DNA from: Streptomyces sp. 130
GTDB taxonomy: Bacteria > Actinomycetota > Actinomycetes > Streptomycetales > Streptomycetaceae
Length of the DNA: 64,000 nucleotides
Direction of reading: 5' to 3'
Assembly: GCF_007096885.1 (NCBI RefSeq)
Contig: NZ_VJNO01000006.1
Coordinates: 1-64,000, forward strand
Shown here: positions 8,577-15,725 of the stretch, piece by piece
Layout of the letters: every line of letters begins with the position of its first letter
Position numbering within the stretch: position 1 is the first letter of the stretch
Translations under genes and position numbers: made by a program
The notes under the pieces: generated by a model
The model's input: only the letters and a program-made list of their open reading frames with translations
What the model was told of the DNA's origin: nothing
Database searches by the model: none

Positions 8577-9491
8577 TCAAGCCAGGACGCGCCCGTGCGC
8601 CCTCAGAGTTTCCAGCGCCCTGAGGGTCACCAGGGGGCGTCCCTCCAGCGCCGTCCCGGGTGCCCACTGCCGCCAGGTGACCGGCCAGCCGCCGTCCGCC
8701 TCCTGCGCGGCGGCGAGATGGTCGAGCGAGCGCTCCATCTCGGTGTCGGAGAACCACCGCCGGGCGAGCGACGCGGGCGTACGGGCGTAGTCGTACGGGA
8801 AGTGCTGCTCCTGCGGCGCGTACCCGGGAGCCACCGGGTACTCCGCGCGCCGGTCCGGATCGAGCACGGCGAGCCGCTGGTCGCGTACCAGCCGCCCCAG
8901 CCGTTCGGCGGCGGCCTCCGCCCGGGGCCGGTCCGGCACCCCGTCGAGAAAGGCCACCGCCGCCTCGATCTCGTACGGATGCGACACCGCCAGGGCGTCC
9001 ACGGCCGACCAGCAGAAGTCGGTGGCCCGGAAGAGCCAGGCATGCCACACCTCATTGCGGTGCAGCAGCCCGACGACGGGGCCGGTGGCCAGCAGCTCGG
9101 CCGGCGGGTCGTCCACGATCGGGATGAAGGGGGCCGCCGGATAGTCGCGCTGGGAGGGCAGCAGCGCGGGCAGGGCGCCCTCCTTGGTGGAGACATCCGT
9201 CAGATACCGGCAGATCCGCTCCACCCGCGGACCGCCGCACCGGCCGATGGAGTCGAGGACGCTGAGCGCGTGGGCGGTGTGCAGGGGCTGACTGACGGGG
9301 CCCCGCAGGTCGGGTTCGAGCGCGTGCCCGTAACCGCCGTCCTCATTGGCATAGGCGGTGAGGGCCGTCTCCACCGCGTCCGCGCCTCCCTGCAGATATT
9401 GATGGGCGAACCGCCGCTGTTCGAGGACACGGGCCGTGAGCCAGATGAACTGCTCGGCCCGGTCGAGGGGACTTGTTCCAGTTGCAGCCAT
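8577..9491 (-). CDS. squalene-cyclase/prenyltransferase-repeat-like protein of unknown function
   Basis: Encodes 304 residues. It contains repeated alpha-toroid type motifs seen in squalene cyclases and prenyltransferase beta subunits: NEDGGYGHALEPD near residue 50 and the QW-like QEADGGWPVTWRQW near 265. I see no DXDD acid motif of squalene-hopene cyclase and no zinc ligand set of protein prenyltransferases, so an enzymatic role is not supported. No signal peptide is seen. The neighbour is a convergent azlD; it is divergent from DUF3046. Function unknown. Confidence 0.65.
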   Translation of the reverse strand: MAATGTSPLDRAEQFIWLTARVLEQRRFAHQYLQGGADAVETALTAYANEDGGYGHALEPDLRGPVSQPLHTAHALSVLDSIGRCGGPRVERICRYLTDVSTKEGALPALLPSQRDYPAAPFIPIVDDPPAELLATGPVVGLLHRNEVWHAWLFRATDFCWSAVDALAVSHPYEIEAAVAFLDGVPDRPRAEAAAERLGRLVRDQRLAVLDPDRRAEYPVAPGYAPQEQHFPYDYARTPASLARRWFSDTEMERSLDHLAAAQEADGGWPVTWRQWAPGTALEGRPLVTLRALETLRAHGRVLA

Positions 9492-9570
9492 GGACCGACC
9501 GTAGGGCTTCGGGTCCCCGAGCAGGGCGGATGCGGCCCGGCTGCACTCTCAGGAGCGGGATACTGAAGGC

Positions 9571-9765
9571 ATGCGGTTGACGATTTTCTGGGAACGGATG
9601 GCGGACCACTTCGGCGCGGCCTACGCGGACTCCTTCGCACGCGACCATGTGATGACCGAGCTGGGTGGACGTACGGTCCACGAGGCGCTGGCGGCCGGCT
9701 GGGAGGCCAAGGACGTCTGGCGCGGGGTCTGCGCCGCGATGGACATCCCCGCCGACAGACGCTGA
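9571..9765 (+). CDS. DUF3046 domain-containing protein
   Basis: Encodes 64 residues that match the actinobacterial DUF3046 family along their length (MRLTIFWERM at the start, a VMTELGGRTVHEAL core, VWRGVCAAMDIP at the end). The family is short, cytosolic and uncharacterised, and commonly lies upstream of recA in actinomycetes, as here. The ribosome site is weak (GAAGG just before the ATG). Confidence 0.88.
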   Translation: MRLTIFWERMADHFGAAYADSFARDHVMTELGGRTVHEALAAGWEAKDVWRGVCAAMDIPADRR

Positions 9766-9835
9766 CGGCGGGGAAGGGAAGGCCACCTTCCGGGGTGTGC
9801 GAGGCATTGTCACCCACATAGGCGAGACTTGCTTC

Positions 9836-11125
9836 GTGGCACCCACAGACGAGACCGCTCAGATCCAGCCGCCGTGCACGCCGCCCGTACCACCGGCCGC
9901 ACCGCCGGCCCCGCCGTCGGGCGGCGGGCCCGCCCGCATGCCCGCCTGGCTGCCGCGTGCCATGGTCCTCGCCCTTGCCCTGTACGCCTGCTTCCGGCTC
10001 GGCAGCTGGGCGTTCGACCAGCTCATCGGCCTGCTGATCAATGTGCTGATCGCCTTCTTCCTGGCGCTCGCCATCGAACCCGCCGTGAGCCGGATGTCCG
10101 CCCGGGGCATGCGCCGGGGCTTCGCCACCTTCCTGGTCTTCCTCGTCGTGCTGATCGCCGGGGCCGGCTTCGTCGTCCTGCTCGGCTCGATGCTCGCCGG
10201 CCAGATCGTCGACATGGTGGAGGACTTCCCGAAGTACCTCGACTCGGTGATCAACTGGGTCAACCAGACCTTCCACACGGAGCTCTCCCGCGTCGAGGTC
10301 CAGGACAGCCTGCTGCACTCCGACTGGCTGCAGAAGTACGTCCAGAACAGCGCGACCGGCGTGCTCGACGTCTCGGCGACCGTCCTCGGCGGCCTCTTCC
10401 GCCTGCTGACGATCTTCCTGTTCTCCTTCTACTTCGCGGCGGACGGCCCCCGCCTGCGCCGCGGGCTGTGCTCCGTGCTGCCCCCCGCCCGCCAGGCGGA
10501 GGTGCTCCGGGCCTGGGAGATCGCCGTCGACAAGACCGGTGGCTACCTCTACTCGCGCGGCCTGATGGCGCTCATCTCCGGCATCGCGCACTACATCCTG
10601 CTGGCCGCCCTCGGAGTGCCCTACGCGCCGGCGCTCGCGGTCTGGGTCGGGCTCGTCTCCCAGTTCATCCCCACGATCGGCACCTACCTCGCGGGCGCCC
10701 TGCCCATGCTGATCGCCTTCACCGTCGATCCCTGGTACGCACTGTGGGTTCTGGGCTTCGTCGTGGTGTACCAGCAGTTCGAGAACTACATGCTCCAGCC
10801 CAAGCTGACCGCGAAGACGGTGGACATCCACCCCGCTGTCGCGTTCGGCTCGGTCATCGCGGGTACGGCGCTCATGGGGGCCGTCGGCGCGCTGATCGCC
10901 ATCCCGGCCGTGGCCACGCTCCAGGCGTTCCTGGGCGCGTACGTGAAGCGCTACGACGTCACGGACGACCCGCGCGTCCACGGCAGCCGCCCCGGGGTGC
11001 GGGGCGAGCCCTTGTGGACGCGCCTGAGGCGGATGCGCACCGCGTTCTCGGGTGAGGACGGCCGGGAAGGCGAGGGGGAGGAGCCGCGCCGCCCGGAGGG
11101 GCCTTCCGGGCCGAGCGGTACCTGA
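9836..11125 (+). CDS. AI-2E family transporter (PerM-like membrane protein)
   Basis: Encodes 429 residues. A Pro-rich N-terminal tail is followed by about eight membrane helices with the AI-2E/PerM layout: two helices, a soluble stretch near 100-170, then a membrane-rich C-terminal half including the conserved PTIGTYLAGALPMLIAF segment. Members have been linked to autoinducer-2 export or Na+/H+ antiport; the substrate here is unknown. The GTG at 9836 is chosen because it precedes the acidic polar leader; GTG 9797 is also in frame. It lies between DUF3046 and recA. Confidence 0.85.
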   Translation: MAPTDETAQIQPPCTPPVPPAAPPAPPSGGGPARMPAWLPRAMVLALALYACFRLGSWAFDQLIGLLINVLIAFFLALAIEPAVSRMSARGMRRGFATFLVFLVVLIAGAGFVVLLGSMLAGQIVDMVEDFPKYLDSVINWVNQTFHTELSRVEVQDSLLHSDWLQKYVQNSATGVLDVSATVLGGLFRLLTIFLFSFYFAADGPRLRRGLCSVLPPARQAEVLRAWEIAVDKTGGYLYSRGLMALISGIAHYILLAALGVPYAPALAVWVGLVSQFIPTIGTYLAGALPMLIAFTVDPWYALWVLGFVVVYQQFENYMLQPKLTAKTVDIHPAVAFGSVIAGTALMGAVGALIAIPAVATLQAFLGAYVKRYDVTDDPRVHGSRPGVRGEPLWTRLRRMRTAFSGEDGREGEGEEPRRPEGPSGPSGT

Positions 11126-11281
11126 AGCGCTCGTTCCGCCGGACCCGCCCTGCCCGTCCCGACGGCGACCCGGGCCGGCGCCGCTGCCCGGGTTACGTGG
11201 AGTACCGCCCGGAGCCGGACGGGTCCAGCCGCTGACCGGATCCCCTTCCCGGCCCGGCCGCGGAGGGGCGGCGTGGTGAGC

Positions 11282-11310
11282 TTGACACTAAAATCGAACA
11301 TCCATTCTCA
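11282..11310 (+). promoter_or_regulatory. recA promoter 1 with SOS (LexA) box
   Basis: A consensus -35 TTGACA (11282-11287) is followed by CGAACATCCATTCT (11295-11308). This resembles the actinobacterial LexA site CGAAC-N4-GTTCG: the left arm is perfect, the right arm changed to ATTCT. The box fills the spacer and the probable -10 (CATTCT or ATTCTC), so bound LexA would block the promoter. Confidence 0.7.
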
Positions 11311-11381
11311 TGGGATTCCGGCCGGGTTTTCCCGGGCCCGACCGCGGAGTTTTCCACAGGCCGGGAGGACGTCGAGGCCCA

Positions 11382-11404
11382 TTGTCAGTGGCAGGGGTTA
11401 GCGT
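11382..11404 (+). promoter_or_regulatory. recA promoter 2, RecA-NDp (PafBC-type) motif
   Basis: TTGTCAGTG (11382-11390), 8 nt, TAGCGT (11399-11404). This is an exact match to the LexA-independent DNA-damage motif TTGTCRGTG-N8-TANNNT known from mycobacterial and Streptomyces recA. Transcription should start about 35 nt before the recA ATG. Confidence 0.85.
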
Positions 11405-11447
11405 CGTTGACGTGAAGCGATCGACTCAAGCAAATCGGGTGGAACCC

Positions 11448-12566
11448 ATGGCAGGAACCGACCGCGAGAAGGCGCTGGACGCCGCACTCGCACAGATTGA
11501 ACGGCAATTCGGCAAGGGCGCGGTGATGCGCCTCGGCGAGCGGCCGAACGAGCCCATCGAGGTGATTCCCACCGGGTCCACCGCGCTCGACGTCGCTCTC
11601 GGCGTCGGCGGTCTGCCGCGCGGCCGTGTGGTGGAGGTGTACGGACCGGAGTCCTCCGGTAAGACGACGCTGACGCTGCACGCCGTGGCGAACGCGCAGA
11701 AGCTCGGCGGCTCGGTGGCCTTCATCGACGCGGAGCACGCCCTCGACCCGGAGTACGCGAAGAAGCTCGGCGTCGACATCGACAGCCTCATCCTGTCCCA
11801 GCCGGACAACGGTGAGCAGGCCCTCGAGATCGTGGACATGCTGGTCCGCTCGGGCGCCCTCGGCCTCATCGTCATCGACTCCGTGGCGGCCCTGGTGCCG
11901 CGCGCGGAGATCGAGGGCGAGATGGGCGACTCGCACGTGGGTCTCCAGGCCCGCCTGATGAGCCAGGCGCTCCGGAAGATCACCAGTGCGCTCAACCAGT
12001 CCAAGACCACCGCGATCTTCATCAACCAGCTCCGCGAGAAGATCGGTGTGATGTTCGGCTCGCCGGAGACCACCACCGGTGGCCGGGCGCTCAAGTTCTA
12101 CGCCTCGGTGCGCCTCGACATCCGCCGGATCGAGACGCTCAAGGACGGCACCGACGCGGTCGGCAACCGCACCCGCGTGAAGATCGTCAAGAACAAGGTC
12201 GCGCCGCCCTTCAAGCAGGCCGAGTTCGACATCCTCTACGGCCAGGGCATCAGCCGCGAGGGTGGCCTGATCGACATGGGCGTGGAGCACGGCTTCGTCC
12301 GCAAGGCCGGCGCCTGGTACACGTACGAGGGCGACCAGCTCGGCCAGGGCAAGGAGAACGCGCGCAACTTCCTCAAGGACAACCCCGACCTCGCCAACGA
12401 GATCGAGAAGAAGATCCTGGTGAAGCTGGGCGTCGGCGTCCGGCCCGAGGACGCCGCCGAGGCCGGGACGGACACGGACACGGCGGCTCCCGCCGAGGCT
12501 GCGGCGAAGCCGGCGACGGCGGCCGGCAAGACCAAGCCGGCCAAGGCGGCCGCGGCCAAGAGCTGA
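11448..12566 (+). CDS. recA: recombinase RecA
   Basis: Encodes 372 residues. Walker A GPESSGKT lies near residue 70, followed by the conserved [19 protein letters not shown] and Walker [19 protein letters not shown], and loop L2 [24 protein letters not shown]-terminal Ala/Lys tail typical of Streptomyces RecA follows. RecA drives homologous recombination and, as a filament on single-stranded DNA, promotes LexA self-cleavage. GGTGGA supports the ATG at 11448; the open frame extends upstream to 11310 but through the promoter. The gene is followed after 3 nt by recX. Confidence 0.98.
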   Translation: MAGTDREKALDAALAQIERQFGKGAVMRLGERPNEPIEVIPTGSTALDVALGVGGLPRGRVVEVYGPESSGKTTLTLHAVANAQKLGGSVAFIDAEHALDPEYAKKLGVDIDSLILSQPDNGEQALEIVDMLVRSGALGLIVIDSVAALVPRAEIEGEMGDSHVGLQARLMSQALRKITSALNQSKTTAIFINQLREKIGVMFGSPETTTGGRALKFYASVRLDIRRIETLKDGTDAVGNRTRVKIVKNKVAPPFKQAEFDILYGQGISREGGLIDMGVEHGFVRKAGAWYTYEGDQLGQGKENARNFLKDNPDLANEIEKKILVKLGVGVRPEDAAEAGTDTDTAAPAEAAAKPATAAGKTKPAKAAAAKS

Positions 12567-12569
12567 TCC

Positions 12570-13205
12570 GTGACGCGTCGTACTGAGTGGCCGGCCGGCG
12601 CCGCCGACCCCGGCGCGGCCTACGGACCCGGTGAGGGAGCGGGACGCCGCTCCCGGTCCAGTGACAGCGGTTCCCCCTCCTCGTCGAGGGCCGAGGCGGG
12701 GGAACCGCGCGATCCGGTCGAGCAGGCCCGCAACATCTGTCTGCGCCTTCTCACCGGCACACCGCGCACCCGCAAGCAGCTCGCCGACGCCCTCCGCAAG
12801 CGGGAGATCCCGGACGAGGCGGCCGAAGAGGTGCTGTCCCGTTTCCAGGACGTCGGACTGATCGATGACGCCGCGTTCGCCGACGCCTGGGTGGAGTCCC
12901 GGCACCACGGCCGCGGGCTCGCCCGGCGGGCGCTGGTCCGTGAGCTGCGCAACAAGGGGGTGGACGGTGCCGTGATCGACGAAGCCGTCGGGCAGCTCGA
13001 CTCCGAACAGGAGGAGGAGACCGCACGGGAGCTCGTCGCCCGCAAGCTCCGGTCCACCCGGGGACTGGACCGCGACAAACGCCTGCGCCGCCTCGCGGGC
13101 ATGCTCGCCCGCAAGGGGTACGGCGAGGGCATGGCCCTGCGCGTGGTGCGCCGGGCGCTGGAAGAAGAGGGGGAGGACACGGAGGGGCTGGACGAGCCCT
13201 TCTGA
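12570..13205 (+). CDS. recX: regulatory protein RecX
   Basis: Encodes 211 residues. A disordered Ser/Arg/Gly-rich N-terminal 45 residues precede the three-helix repeats of RecX (RNICLRLLTGTPRTRKQLADALRKREIP; FQDVGLIDDAAFADAWVESR; RLRRLAGMLARKGY). RecX binds RecA filaments and limits their activity. The GTG start lies 3 nt after the recA stop, so recA-recX are co-transcribed. Confidence 0.95.
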   Translation: MTRRTEWPAGAADPGAAYGPGEGAGRRSRSSDSGSPSSSRAEAGEPRDPVEQARNICLRLLTGTPRTRKQLADALRKREIPDEAAEEVLSRFQDVGLIDDAAFADAWVESRHHGRGLARRALVRELRNKGVDGAVIDEAVGQLDSEQEEETARELVARKLRSTRGLDRDKRLRRLAGMLARKGYGEGMALRVVRRALEEEGEDTEGLDEPF

Positions 13206-13215
13206 GCCCGAGGCG

Positions 13216-13854
13216 CTACTGGCCGGCGCGGGCCGCGCGGCTGATGGCGGCGTCGACCAGCGCGAGGGCGTCCTCGGCGGTGCGCCCCGGGTAGCGGTTC
13301 CAGGGGCCGATCAACCCGATCCAGCCCTGGGAGCGGAGCTCCGCGATCAGCCAGGCCCCGGCCCGGTCGACCGTCTCCGCCGAGCCGTAGCCCAAGCGGT
13401 GCGCGGTGAGCATGGCGCCGCAGACGCAGCGAGCGCCCCGGATGTTGCGGAGCCGGTACGGGGTGTTCTGCCAGCCCCACTCGGTCAGGATTCGCCGGGC
13501 ATGGGCGAGATGGACGGACGGCCGCACATCGGGCCGTCCGACGCGCCGCCACGCGTGGAGCCGGTCGGGCAGGATCGCACCGATGCGCCCGGGGAGCGGA
13601 CGCTCGCGCGGTGCGGCGGGAGGCAGCGCGCGGACCGTGTCGGCGATCAGCCGGTCCACCGGCACGGAGAGCAGGGCGCGCCAGTCGGCGACGGGGTGCG
13701 GCGCGGCCTGGGCGGGGGCGGGCGCGGCCTGCGCAGGGGAGGGGGCGGCTGCGGTCAGGTCCCAGCCGGTGACGATCTGCTGCCAGGCGTCCGTGTCATG
13801 GAGGCGGGCGGCTTGGGCGTCGAGTGCCTCGGGGGTGAGGGCGGTGGTCGGCAT
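13216..13854 (-). CDS. DUF6197-like conserved hypothetical protein
   Basis: Encodes 212 residues. The ATG at 13854 has GGGGAG 9 nt upstream; the longer frame to 14052 enters low-complexity DNA. After an Ala/Pro-rich linker (about residues 45-75) the C-terminal 100 residues resemble the DUF6197 layout: HLAHARRIL, CVCGAMLTAHRLGYG, GPWNRYPGRTAEDALALVDAAI. Two close Cys residues (CVC) are conserved-looking. There is no signal peptide, and function is unknown. It is convergent with recX, 10 bp away. Confidence 0.6.
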   Translation of the reverse strand: MPTTALTPEALDAQAARLHDTDAWQQIVTGWDLTAAAPSPAQAAPAPAQAAPHPVADWRALLSVPVDRLIADTVRALPPAAPRERPLPGRIGAILPDRLHAWRRVGRPDVRPSVHLAHARRILTEWGWQNTPYRLRNIRGARCVCGAMLTAHRLGYGSAETVDRAGAWLIAELRSQGWIGLIGPWNRYPGRTAEDALALVDAAISRAARAGQ

Positions 13855-14120
13855 CGGTGCGTGCTCCCCGTCATAGCGGCGTACCGGCGCCCCGATGGCG
13901 TTCCGGCGGGCGGGCGCGCCGGAACGGCCGCGCCCGCCGTGAGGCGAATGTCCGCCCGCCCTCCGCGCCGCTCCACCCGAGCGACGCCATACGGGTGTGT
14001 CGCCGGGCATTCCGGTGGCGGACCACGGCCGGGACGAGAGCGGCCCGGACACGGCGTACCCGCCGGGCGGAGCGGACGCGGTGCGCGGCCCCCGTACGCC
14101 GTCATCCGGACCTGGCCGTG

Positions 14121-14702
14121 CGCTGGACCCGGTCCCGGCGTTGGCCCCGGCCCGGACCCTGGCCCCGGCGCCGGCGTTGGCCCCGGCCCGGCGTTGGCGC
14201 TGGCCCCGGCCCCGGCCCCGGTGTTGGCCCCGGCCCGGATGCCAGCCCCGGCCCGGACCCCGGCCTCGGCCCCGGCTTGGCCCCGGCCCGGACCCCGACC
14301 CCGGCCTGGACGCCGGTCCCGGTCCCGGCCCCGGCCCCGGCCCGGACCCCGACCCCGATTCGGCCCGGCCCGGACCCCGGGTCCGGCGTTAGCGCTGGCC
14401 CGGACCCCGGCCCCGGCCCGGACCCCGGCCCCGGCGTCGGCATCGGCCCCGGCCTGGCGTTTGCGCTGGCCCCGGGCCCGGCCCGGACCCCGGCCCCGGC
14501 CCGGCCCGGACCCCGGGCCCGGCGTTAGCGCTGGCCCCGGCCCGATGCCAGCCCCGGACCCTGGCCCCGGCGCCGGCATCGGCCCCGGCCCGGTGTTGGC
14601 GCTGGCCCTGGCCCGGACCCCGACCCCGGTTCGGCCCGGCCCGGACCCCGGCCCGGCGTCGGCCCCGGCCCGGACCCCGGCCCGGCGTCGGCCCCGGCCC
14701 CG
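14121..14702. repeat. GC-rich degenerate tandem repeat array
   Basis: About 580 bp of interspersed short units built from GGCCCCGGCCCGGACCCC, GGCGTTGGCCCC and close variants, repeated dozens of times with irregular register. The composition is nearly free of A and T. Such arrays expand and contract by slippage. No coding role is supported. Confidence 0.85.
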
Positions 14703-14713
14703 GACGGTGAGCC

Positions 14714-14760
14714 GCTGCCCGCTGCCCGCTGCCCGCTGCCCGCTGCCCGCTGCCCGCTGC
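14714..14760. repeat. 7-bp tandem repeat (GCTGCCC), 6.7 copies
   Basis: Six perfect GCTGCCC units (14714-14755) plus five bases of a seventh. The 7-bp unit is not a multiple of three, so it would shift any reading frame across it. Confidence 0.9.
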
Positions 14761-14923
14761 TCCCGGCCCTTGGCGCGGGCGCGTCTCGTCGTGCGTGAAG
14801 CTGCGCCCGCACCCACCACACAGTGCCTGCCTCTGGGCCCAGTCCTGCCCTGCCCCTCCCCGGCCCCGGCGTCATCCCGCTCCGTGGGGGGTAACCCCCC
14901 TACGGGGAGGCCGGGTTGCTCCA

Positions 14924-14943
14924 GTGCACAGGTACCTGTGCAC
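14924..14943. promoter_or_regulatory. 20-bp perfect palindrome, probable operator
   Basis: GTGCACAGGT followed at once by ACCTGTGCAC, a perfect dyad ending 17 nt before the HTH gene ATG. Its position and symmetry suit the operator of a dimeric winged-helix repressor, most simply the gene's own product. Confidence 0.6.
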
Positions 14944-14960
14944 AGAGCAGTGTGTGACGC

Positions 14961-15725
14961 ATGCCGAAGAAGCCCGGTGGTACCGAGATCACGGAGTTGG
15001 CCGCGCTCAAAGCGCTCGCCCAGCCCTGGCGTCAGCAGATTCTGCAGCACCTCACCCTGCACGGGCCCGCGACCTCCGCGATCCTCGCCCGCGCGCTGGG
15101 GCTGAACACCGGGGCGACCAGCTACCACCTGCGCGAACTGGCCCGCTACGGGTTCGTGGCGGACACCGGACCGCAGGAGCCGGCCGGGCGTCGGGGCCGG
15201 TGGTGGCGGGCCGTTCCCGGGGACCGGCGTTTTCCGCCGGCGTCCCGGCGGACGCCGGAACTGCGCCTCGTCATCGATGAACTGAACCGTCACGCGTACG
15301 CCGCCGACCTCGCCCTCTTCGAACGGCTCCAGCGCGAGAGCGCCGACGCGGCGCCGGACGAGTGGGCCGATGCCTTCGCGTACTCGCGGGGCGCGTTGAG
15401 CCTCACGCTCCCCGAACTCCGCGCGTTCTTCGAGGAGTACATAGCCCTGATGAACCGCTACCGGCGCCCCGGCGCCGACACCGCACAGGGTGCGCGGACG
15501 GTTCACACCCGCCTGCTCGCCTTCCCGGACCCCGATCGATCAGAGACGGACGCGTCATGTTGCTGCGCTATGCCCTGCGGACGATCCGGCACCGCAAGGC
15601 GGGATTCCTCGGGGCGTTCCTCGCCCTCATGTGTGCCGCCGCACTCGTCACCGCTTGCGGCACGCTGCTGGAGACCGGCCTGCGCGGCCGGATCGCCACC
15701 GAACGGTACGCGGCCACCCCGCTGA
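14961..15725 (+). CDS. winged helix-turn-helix (ArsR-like) regulator with extended C-terminus
   Basis: Encodes 254 residues. The N-terminal 80 residues form an ArsR/HTH_20 type winged helix (LKALAQPWRQQILQHL; LARALGLNTGATSYHLRELARYGFV). No metal-binding Cys motif is seen in the domain. The last 56 codons overlap the permease gene by 169 bp and read as Cys/Ser/Arg-rich out-of-frame sequence. Codon 199 is TCA in the string TCATG, where the permease ATG starts; one base change (TGATG) would give a stop overlapping the ATG, so the natural protein was probably 198 residues. No clear ribosome site is seen. A 20-bp palindrome lies just upstream. Confidence 0.75.
   Translation: MPKKPGGTEITELAALKALAQPWRQQILQHLTLHGPATSAILARALGLNTGATSYHLRELARYGFVADTGPQEPAGRRGRWWRAVPGDRRFPPASRRTPELRLVIDELNRHAYAADLALFERLQRESADAAPDEWADAFAYSRGALSLTLPELRAFFEEYIALMNRYRRPGADTAQGARTVHTRLLAFPDPDRSETDASCCCAMPCGRSGTARRDSSGRSSPSCVPPHSSPLAARCWRPACAAGSPPNGTRPPR

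Larger units (their letters stand above)
11126..11447 (+). promoter_or_regulatory. recA upstream control region
   Basis: This 322-bp gap holds no gene. It carries two independent promoters for recA, entered separately: a LexA-type promoter near 11282-11310 and a RecA-NDp promoter at 11382-11404. The first 130 bp are GC-rich with no clear element. Confidence 0.8.
13855..14960. other. gene-free, repeat-rich region
   Basis: 1.1 kb between the DUF6197-like gene and the HTH regulator. Many frames stay open because the DNA has almost no A or T, but they encode only Ala/Pro/Arg or Gly/Ala/Arg low-complexity strings, without ribosome sites. It contains the GC-rich array, the 7-bp tandem repeat and the 20-bp palindrome listed separately. 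Confidence 0.7.

Noticed and set aside
13399..15506. Several long frames through the repeat array coding Ala/Pro/Arg or Gly/Ala/Arg strings
   Set aside because: All frames are open because the DNA has almost no A or T; there is no ribosome site and the proteins are repeats only.
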